From contig CM042017.1 in NCBI GenBank assembly GCA_023525715.1, positions 81,187,357 through 81,251,356 of the forward strand: a stretch of DNA of 64,000 nucleotides, given 5' to 3'. The notes beneath the pieces were generated by a model, which did not search any database, had not been told where the DNA came from, and saw only the letters and a list, made by a program, of their open reading frames with translations. This DNA is from Cichorium intybus (taxonomy: Eukaryota > Streptophyta > Magnoliopsida > Asterales > Asteraceae). This document shows positions 56,036-64,000 of this stretch, in pieces; position 1 is the first letter of the stretch; every line of letters begins with the position of its first letter. Position numbers and translations under genes: made by a program.

Positions 56036-58619
56036 ATGACGAGTTTTCATCCAAAACGAAGCAACCGAAGCTGTCGACGGCACATCGACATTTTACACGA
56101 ATATGGTATGATGTTTAAGTTTATTACTAAACATTTTATTTTGTTATATAATATCGTATAATGTAGCCACATATTGATAATAAATTCATTTTTAGGTGTT
56201 TGAATATTGCCAATATTTGAAATATTAGACTAAAAAAACGGGACATTCTCTTGGCTATATTATTATTATCAAACAAAGAAATATAATGGCAGTGGGCTCT
56301 TAACAAAAGTTTTACTTATATGTGATCGTAGTGGTATTTAAAAAAGTAATAAAATTTCCAATAGACATACTGAGACAAAAAAATAATTGTCCGTTGGGTA
56401 AATTTTCGAAAGTGTATAACTTTTGGACCTTGATTGTGGTATGTGAAAAACATAACCATGAACCTGCAGATCATTTGGAGGGTCATCCATTTGCAATGTG
56501 ATTATCTGATAATGAAACTTGTTTAGTGGCCAATTTTACAATATTGAATGTGAAGCCATGCAATATTCTAATGACGTTGAAGGATCAAAATCCATAAAAT
56601 GTATCCACGCTAAAAACCATATACAATGCACGAGATAAGATCAAAATGAACGAGAAAGTAGGTAAACACAGACATGCAAGTTCTTTTGTCATTTTTGTAA
56701 TAAGGGGGTTATACATATTTTTATTATGCAAACGATATATCAAATGCGTTGGAAATTTATTTTTCATGTGTCACGTGCATGTTCATGCGTGATGTTGATA
56801 GATGACACATATAATTAGTATAATATGCCTCTTCTAAAGATTGTTGGAGTAAGCCCAACTAATTTGACATTTTGCATAACATTTGTGTTTCTGCATAAAG
56901 AAAAAGAACTCAACTATACATGGGCATTAAATTACCCGAGGTCAATTATAGACAAATATGTTTGCCCTCAAGTCAATGTCACAGACAAAGAATTGACACT
57001 GATGAAAGCATGCAAAAATGTATTCCCCGACCTAAAAATTTACTTTGTAGATGGTCTGAAAGTATTAAGACAAAGTGTCGAAATGCAATAAGGCCACTAT
57101 ACACTTGGTATTCCTTCACCAAATGTTGGGCATTATTAGCCGAATCCCAAACAGAGGAAGCCTATGACTATAATTTGCATAAATCGAAACATTATTGATC
57201 AAATATAAAGGTAATGTTATTATTAATATTCTTAATATATTCAACAATCATTGTGATTTTAATTGATCTAAGCCTTGACCTACTTTTCAAGCGTCGTGAA
57301 TTATTTGAACAATGTATGGCTGAATTCATATAAACATATGTTTGTATCGGCTTGGATTGACATATTTCTTAATTTTGGAAATCACACAACTAACAGAGTT
57401 GAAAGCCAACATTCCAACTTAAAAAAAAAATACTTGGATACAACACAATCAGATTTATGGATGTGTGCAACTTTTATTCAGAATATTGTCGGGATACAAC
57501 TTACTTTGATAAAGGCAAACTTACAATAAAGCAAAACCATCATGAAACATAGATTCGACGCACCACACTTTGAACTACTATGGCGCTCTGTTTCGATACA
57601 TGCTTTGGACATCCTATTTAATGAAATTGGGAGGCGCAATGTTAGTGGCTTTAATTGTTAACTGCGTACGAGTCATGGATTACCTTGTGTGCATTAACAA
57701 ATGAATTATATGAATGCATGTATACCTCTTCCTATTGACTCGATTCATACGTTTTGGAGAAAACTTGATTTATCACCGTCACTCATTCAAGTTGATGATG
57801 AAGCGCAAATGTTCAGTCAGAACTTCGAAAGCCAGTCATATTTTCTTCGTGAACCTGTTGTTCAAATTAATAATCGTGGTTGACCAAGCTCGAAGCATAA
57901 GCCTTTCAAAAATAATCGAATTTAGCTACCAACTGAAGATGGGCTTAATGTCGAGGAGAATCATGAGCCAGCACGTCATAGTTCATACGCAAGCGAAAGA
58001 CGCTACTCATAATCATACATTAATCAATTCCCATATATATTGCGTCTTTACATAAGTCATGTACATGATGTAGTGGGTGATGGAAATTGTCGATTCCGAA
58101 CGATAGCCGCTTGTATTGGTATTCATGAAAATAAGTGGTCACAAATTCGGGTTGATTTACTGGAGGAGTTAGACCACCGGATATAATGATATGTTTGGGA
58201 GTCAATCTCGATTTGAACTCTTTAACTCGTTAAATTTCATTCGTTCAGATATAAATGCACCATATGAGAATTGGTTGACTTTGCATGATACTAGTATACT
58301 CATTACTTCAAGGTATAATGTCATATTACATTCTATAAGCAATGCTGTTAGTACAACATACTTTCCGCTTTGGTCTACTCCACCACCAAGGCATGAACAT
58401 GTTGCTATTGCAATTGGGTTCGTAAATAACAACCATCATGTTAGAGTGGTGTTAAGAGAAGAATATACGATGCCTCCAGTCTTTTTACAATGAAATCATT
58501 ACAGAATACCATGTGCTGCTGCATGGATTACTCCATACATAGATAAAAAAAATTTGCATGCACAATATTTAAGTTCTAATCGTAATTTTTATAATTTCGA
58601 CGATGTAATAAACGTTTGA
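56036..58619 (+). pseudogene. Mutator-like transposase with C-terminal OTU protease domain, degenerate
   Basis: Plus strand, several frames. In order: a FAR1-like zinc-binding part (CDRSG, KHNHEPADHLEGH-like, MTLKDQNP), a MULE transposase part (DKELTLMKACKNVFPDLK, LLCRW), a region with NNVWLNSYKHMFVSAWID and HTTNRVESQHSNLKKK, and an OTU-type cysteine protease from about 58,060: VVGDGNCRFRTIAACIGIHE (catalytic Asp and Cys in DGNC) to NNHHVRVVL (catalytic His region) and PPVFLQ. The sequence at 57,210-57,275 may be a retained intron. Many stops and frame changes make a protein impossible. The family includes both mobile MULEs and domesticated genes; terminal inverted repeats were not found. Confidence 0.8.
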
Positions 58620-59400
58620 TTGATGTTTTATTTTTATTCATTGAGGTTTTGAATTATTTGTATTTCTCTACTTAATATAAATGTTATATTAAATAAAAGA
58701 ATTGATGTTTTATTTTTAACAAATAATTTTATATATTAATTTACTTTTCAAGATGTACATCAAATCAAAATGTTATCATCATCATTTTATTTTTCAATCT
58801 CCGTTAACTTACTTTTCAAGGTGCACAATTGTATAATAAATTTTAAAACCAACGACAAAGAGGTCAATGTAACGAGGACCCCTTATAAACCGTACTTGAA
58901 GTTTTTCGCGTAGAAAATAACGAAAATCAATTTAGATATTTAATTTTTGATAATAACAAGTCATTTATTTATGTTCAGTAACGCTTATTTATGTTTATTT
59001 GTTAATTTTCATTCACCAGTTATTTATAATCGGTAGTTTACTTTCTTTTATTTATTTTTTTAATAAATATGACTGATGAGCTTATTCGTTTATGCTCATT
59101 CGTTAATTCTCATTAACGATTTGTTTATATTTGTTTGTTTACGTTTTTTATTCATTTATTTAATAAACAAACAAATGAGTATAAAACGTGAACCAATAAA
59201 CAATAATAATTGACTGACTTGTTAATTTACGTTTATTAACATTGATTTAAATTTATGTTAAATTGGTATTAAAGTTGTAATATAACTTTTATTTTAATTT
59301 ACAGTCTATATTTATTAATAAGTTAAATAAATAGTTTTAAATACAAACAGAATATATATTATATTAAAAATAAAAACAAACGAATATTAAGGGAAATTTT
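58620..59400. other. AT-rich stretch with forward and inverted TTTATTT/AAATAAA phrases
   Basis: Contains repeated phrases such as CATTCGTTAATT and GTTTATTTGTT with inverted counterparts (58,960-59,240), suggestive of a decayed inverted-repeat element. No gene seen. Confidence 0.4.
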
Positions 59401-59408
59401 ATCAAAGC

Positions 59409-59433
59409 GCGGGAAAAAATGAAATTGGCGCCA
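59409..59433 (+). promoter_or_regulatory. Two E2F-type sites upstream of TIMELESS
   Basis: GCGGGAAA at 59,409-59,416 is the inverse of the E2F consensus TTTCCCGC, and TTGGCGCCA at 59,425-59,433 is a palindromic E2F-like site. They lie about 190-210 bp before the start codon. E2F sites mark S-phase genes, which fits a replication-fork protein. Binding is inferred. Confidence 0.7.
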
Positions 59434-59595
59434 CAAGGCCAAAAACCATAACAATTGCAAATCGAACATTAAAAATTAATCTCTTTCTGAATCGAACATT
59501 TTCACTTCGATCACTGGAGCATCAATCACCGTCCTTCAGTTCATCGTTGCTTGGTATAATTTCTGCATGATTATACCGATTATTCTGAAAAGCTA

Positions 59596-59604
59596 AAACC
59601 CTAA
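59596..59604 (+). promoter_or_regulatory. Telo-box in the TIMELESS 5' UTR
   Basis: AAACCCTAA 13 bp before the ATG. Telo-boxes are common in promoters and 5' leaders of plant genes active in dividing cells. Confidence 0.6.
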
Positions 59605-59617
59605 ATACACGGAAACC

Positions 59618-62600
59618 ATGGAAAATCTGTCGTTCATATGCGGTGGTCTTGGTGTTATTGAAGAGGATGACGACGGCAATCAGATCGGCTACACTCCAGG
59701 AGAATACTGTTTAGGTATATTTTCAGTGCATCCACTTAAATACTTCCAAATTGTTATTTCATGAGTTGATTTGCACACACAGTGATGTCGTAAGTCGTTA
59801 ATTCATCGATTCATGTAATTGTTGGGCAGATAATTTAAAGGATTTGCTGAGATTTCTAAGGCGAGACGATCCAGAGACTCGAGAAGTGTTCAAACAAGTT
59901 TGTAAATGGAATATAGTGGGAAAAGATATATTACCTATAGTTCAATACCATCAAAATGATACTACGTTGCTTCTAAATGCAGGTAATTACTCGTCAAACT
60001 GCTGCTTCTTAATTTTGCCTCAAAATAGTTCAATTTTGATTACAGAATTGAGAAATCTTATGGTCTCCTATATATTCGGCATACATGCAATTTTGAATTG
60101 AAAAGAAGACTCAGTTCGCAGTAATCATCAATCATTTTCTTCTTAAACCACTGCAGTGAAGGTTTTGGTGTTTCTTACAATGCCAATTGATCCAACATCT
60201 AAAGATATACCACAACAGATTGAATATCTTTGGGGTTTGAAGTCCTTGATCACTTCCAGTCATGCTATACCAGTGATAGTTACACTTCTTGAAAGCCCAC
60301 TAGAACATTTGGAAGGGTATGTATGACTGTATGTACACCAAGTTTGGAACATTTGATGCTAATCTTCTTACATAGAAACGAGTTAAATTTTTTATGCTTG
60401 AAACAGGGATTCATTTACAGAGGATGACTGGAAACTGGTGCAGCTGGTAATCACTTTATTTCGCAACATTTTAGGTATTCAAGACATCACAACACAACAG
60501 AGAGTTGCTGGATCAGCTTTTGAACTTGTACTTCTTAGAGATAGATTCTTGGAACTCTTGTTTGAAGAGAATGTGATGGATTTGATCTTAGTTTTGACAC
60601 AACATGCTGGTCCATCTGGCGTTTTTCGCCAAGATAATTTGCTTTTATTGGAGACTTTTTATCACATATATAAAAGCCAAGTTCCTGAATTGATTGCAAG
60701 AGCTCATGTAGATGCTTCCATGAAGGTAATTGTCCTTCTTGTCCTTCAAACCATTTTATCAATGGTTTGACTTTATGGTTTGACTTTATTTGTTTATCAA
60801 GGAGGGAGAAGTAGAAGCTACTGCTTCTGATCTTAAGTCTTTAATGGAAGAGGAAAAAGAAAAAAGAAGGCAAAAAATGCTGTTAAATATGGGTGCTAGA
60901 TCAAAGTTCAGTGGATCTTTCACTCGAGTTACAATGGTAAAAGCTTTAATTTTGTAACAATTCCATTTAAATCTTCATTACTAACTTCATCAATTGGCTT
61001 TATAAACAGGATGGATCCAAAGTTTTAGTTAAAGGAAACCCTTGTTCAGATTCTCATGATCCATTACTTAAAGGTCATAAAAATCAGCGTGATGCATCCA
61101 AAAAGATGCCATCTGACAGTGGAAAAATGCCAACAACTAACAAGAATATCCTTCGTTTGCTCCATGATTTTACCAATCAGTTCCTTTTAGGAGGGTATAA
61201 CGGTAAATATTGTATTTTTTTAGTGAAAAGATCTCTTTATTTGCGGTTTACTTCATATTTTTACTCTTTTCTCAACAGTGTTGATGCAGTCAATCCGTGA
61301 AGACATTGAGAAAGAACACCATGCTATTGAAAACAGCGATGTTGTTACTTTCTTTCAAGTTGCTGAGTTTATTGTGTCTTTTCAGAATCACAAGTTACTT
61401 GCTTCAAAGGTGAGATTTTTATAAAAGGGTTCATCTCAAAAAGGTTAAAAAGTATATTTTCTTTAATGGGGTTTTGATCATTTAACAGCCTGATGCTGAT
61501 GTCAATGTATCCGAGTCTTCTAAAGATCATGATGCTGAAAGCACATTGTTTGAAGGAAACATGTGTGGTTCAATTTCTGAAACAATGAATGAGCCAATGT
61601 TTTTACTTGTTGTATCAAAATGGCGTACTGCATTTGATGGTTTGAAGGAGACAAATGACCACAAGTTTCTTTCTGCTGCTGGATCTTTAATGAAAACAAT
61701 GGTGAGTGATTTTTGATGTTTTTATTTGTTGAAGGTTTAGTTAAAGTTACTAAGAGAATTGTCTTTTTTGTTTTTGTAGATAAATATGTTGGATTTGGTG
61801 CTTAAACTGTCACCAGATGAATCTAGAGAGCCTCAAACTGCTCGTGTTCTTCTTTACAAGTTATTTTATGATCAAACAGATCAAGGGATGACTTATTTTC
61901 TCTTCAATTTAATCAAGACATTTAATGCACATAAACAACCAAAAAGGTTCATCTTTTTTCTTTATGATTGAATCACAGTTCTTGATATTTTCTACAAATA
62001 AAACAGTATCATATTTTTTCTAGAAACAATATTGGCTATTGCTACTTTTTGTTGAATTCATCATTTTCTTATAATTTTTCTTGTTTGTCTATTAGTGATC
62101 TTGCTGATTTGGTTGAGACAATTCATATAGTCATAAGACTGATGGAGAATCTTCAATCACGTGGTACATTGAGGGTACGTTTATTTCTGGAATATATTAA
62201 TGTTTTTAATTTGTTTTTGGCTTATTTTTTTACCATCAAAGTAGGACACATACATGATACAACTAATCAAACAATCTGATAATAGTTTTTAGGGCTAAAT
62301 GCAAAATTAGCAATATACTTCCATTTATTTGTTTAATAGCATCCCACTTTCGTTTCTTTCATTCCAACATTGTACTTCAATTTTTTTTTTTGTTATTAAG
62401 GCATTGCACTTTAAAAAATCCACCCAATTAGATCAATATTTTCTGAAAAATCTACCTAATTATACTATTATAGAGAGTAAATATTGCTTTGTATTCAGAT
62501 GACATTGCTATAATTGGTAGGTTTTTCAAAATACAATGTTGAAATAGGAACAAATAAAGTAGAATACTATAATAAACAAATAAACGAAAGTACATTGCTA

Positions 62601-63190
62601 TTTCTTCCATTTTAATCCTAATTGTTTATAGATATTATGTTAGTGGTCACTAATAACACCTATTCATATGAATATATATTTTGTGATAGGTTTCTAAGAA
62701 GTCAAGGAGGAAAAGAAAGAAGAAACCTTCAACCACAAATAAAGATTCCAATATTGCAGACCAAATTCCTATTCAAAATAAAGATTCCGTTCCCGATAGT
62801 GAAAAAACTGAAAATGTGAGCATGCCAGTAAAAGAATCTTCACCAGGTCCAAATACAGACAAGATTGGAGATGATGACATCATCCATGGAGATGATGACA
62901 TCATCCCTGAAGAATCTGATGCAACTAAGATGGAAACAAAAGATACCGAAGACAATAATAATGATTATGTTTCGGATGAATCTTCTGATGATGAACAACA
63001 AGATGCAAGAAATGAAGTTGACTTTAAGGCATCTTCATTGGTCTCTTCACTTGCAAACACCACCATAATTCAAAATTTATGTTGGCTGTTGAAGTTTTAT
63101 AAAAGCAATTCTGTGAGAACGAATCATTACATTATTTGTGCACTAAGAAGAATTTGTGAAGATCTTGAACTTTCTCCCATGTTATACCAG
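59618..63190 (+). CDS. TIM: TIMELESS replication-fork protein, 5' eleven exons
   Basis: Exons: 59618-59714, 59830-59982, 60157-60316, 60407-60725, 60802-60936, 61010-61202, 61279-61409, 61489-61701, 61780-61946, 62096-62174, 62690-63190. All introns are GT-AG. The joined frame is 2,148 nt (716 residues) without stops, and the gene continues past the window. It starts MENLSFICGGLGVIEEDDDG. The TIMELESS N-terminal domain covers roughly residues 25-270 (NLKDLLRFLRRDDPETREVF; GLKSLITSSHAIPVIVTLLE; DNLLLLETFYHIYKSQ). Later parts include KNILRLLHDFTNQFLLGGYN and ARVLLYKLFYDQTDQGM. Exon 11 has a basic KKSRRKRKKK stretch (probable nuclear signal) and acidic runs. With TIPIN the family protects the replication fork and couples helicase and polymerase; nuclear location is inferred. 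Confidence 0.93.
62292..62620. mobile_element. Inverted-repeat element in TIMELESS intron 10
   Basis: Left end GGGCTAAATGCAAAATTAGC, then TATTTGTTTAATAGCAT; right end mirrors it (ATAATAAACAAATAAACGAAA, then GCTATTTCTTCCATTTTAAT). About 330 bp, no coding capacity. Related to the element in intron 11. Confidence 0.7.
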
Positions 63191-63222
63191 GTAAAAAGCT
63201 TGAATTTTTTGTTTCAAAAATA

Positions 63223-63851
63223 GGGTTTAATGCAAGAAATAGCATTGTACTTTTGTTGTTTTGTTTGTTATAGCATTCTACTTTTGTTTATCCTCATTAA
63301 AGCATTGTACTTTGAAAATAGACCCCAATTTACTGATACATCTGGTTGATTTTTAAAGTATAGTGTCTTAATAAGAAAAAAAATGGATAGTTCAATGCTA
63401 TAATTGGATAGATATTTGAAAGTAGGGAAATCTTCAATAAAGTCCCAAAATTTTGGCTCAATTTATGAAAAAGTCCCAAATTAGTTTTTATTAACAAAAA
63501 AGTCCCAAATTAATTTTTATTAACAAAAAAAGACAGAAAAACCGGCTAATGTTGGGACTTTTCCGTAAACCGTGCGAAAATATTAGGACTTTATTGAAGA
63601 TGAAACATGTAGTTTATGTCATTTTTTGTTAATAAAAAGTAATTTTGGACTTTTTGTTAATAAAAGTTAATTTGAGACTTTTTCATAAACTGAGCCAAAA
63701 TTTTGGGACTTTAATGGAGATTTCCCTTGAAAGTACAATGACTTAATATGAAATAAATTCAAGGTACAATACTACAATAGAAAGAAGTGAGAGTAGGGTG
63801 TTATAATACACAAATAAATGAAATTACGTGAATAAATCTTGCATTTAGCCC
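63223..63851. mobile_element. Inverted-repeat element in TIMELESS intron 11, host of a nested MITE
   Basis: Left end GGGTTTAATGCAAGAAATAG, right end AATCTTGCATTTAGCCC. Contains the 302-bp Mutator-type MITE and is related to the intron 10 element by end sequence and the phrase GCATTGTACTTT. A further piece of the family starts near 63,880 and runs off the edge. Confidence 0.65.
63425..63726. mobile_element. Mutator-type MITE (302 bp), nested
   Basis: Ends GGGAAATCTTCAATAAAGTC and the inverse GACTTTAATGGAGATTTCCC, inner repeats CCCAAAATTTTGGCTCA and TGAGCCAAAATTTTGGG. TTGAAAGTA stands on both sides (63,416-63,424 and 63,727-63,735), a perfect 9-bp duplication. Confidence 0.88.
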
Positions 63852-64000
63852 TTTTTGGTATCATGCAAGTTTACACATTAAAGCATTGTACTTTGAAATA
63901 TCTACCCAATTATAGCAATGTAATCTACATAAAAAGCACTTTTCGGGTATAATTTTTAAAGTCACAATGCTTTAATAGAAAGTAATGATAGTAGGATGCT

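Overview
This is nuclear DNA of a flowering plant, almost certainly a eudicot. The evidence is the AT-rich intergenic sequence, genes split by many small GT-AG introns, nested LTR retrotransposons, Mutator-, PIF/Harbinger- and Helitron-type remnants, and protein families of plant type. A degenerate protein fragment at 23.1-23.5 kb belongs to a repeat family I remember as common in lettuce and its relatives (Asteraceae). That points to a lineage but does not prove it. Only two cellular genes are convincing. The first is an RGP1-type gene (partner of RIC1 in a Rab exchange-factor complex) on the minus strand at 26,717-30,980, complete in 12 exons (517 residues). The second is a TIMELESS replication-fork protein on the plus strand from 59,618, with 11 exons in view; it runs off the right edge. 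Neither carries an in-frame stop or frameshift in the exons I joined. || Layout. 0-3.9 kb: 5' part of a minus-strand Ty1/copia element (integrase, zinc knuckle, gag, leader, primer-binding site, LTR). 4.0-6.15 kb: minus-strand Ty3/gypsy remnant with the order integrase, LTR, primer-binding site, leader. 6.16-17.0 kb: minus-strand Athila-like gypsy element lacking RT/RNaseH/integrase; its gag is split by a 3.16-kb sequence flanked by a 5-bp target duplication. 17.0-20.5 kb: inverted, truncated relative of that insert. 20.5-25.7 kb: repeats, a duplicated copy of the last RGP1 exon, and a dead PIF/Harbinger transposase. 26.2-31.2 kb: a hairpin foldback element, then RGP1. 31.4-33.9 kb: Helitron-like sequence with long TA tracts. 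34.1-37.4 kb: another 3.3-kb solo-LTR-like insertion. 39.5-48.2 kb: a third, minus-strand copia remnant broken by a solo-LTR-like insertion and a 1.64-kb Mutator-type element. 51.65-55.61 kb: a complete copia derivative with two LTRs and gag but no pol. 56.0-58.6 kb: dead Mutator-like transposase fused to an OTU protease domain. 59.4 kb onward: E2F sites, a telo-box and TIMELESS. || How it fits together. The window is a layered record of insertions. For four elements I read matching target duplications directly: ATCTG, TTATT and ACATC for three 3.2-3.8-kb solo-LTR-like units, and AACAA for the copia derivative. Two Mutator-type insertions have 9-bp duplications. For one solo-LTR-like unit a second copy of the host repeat elsewhere in the window supplies the unoccupied site. 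The two genes do not form a pathway; each carries repeats in its introns or immediate flank. I found no tRNA, rRNA, CRISPR array or bacterial-type feature, and nothing that is clearly an undescribed system. The best leads are the duplicated RGP1 terminal exon, the hairpin next to the RGP1 stop codon with related tandem units inside RGP1 intron 9, and the long-solo-LTR family with diverging internal minisatellites.
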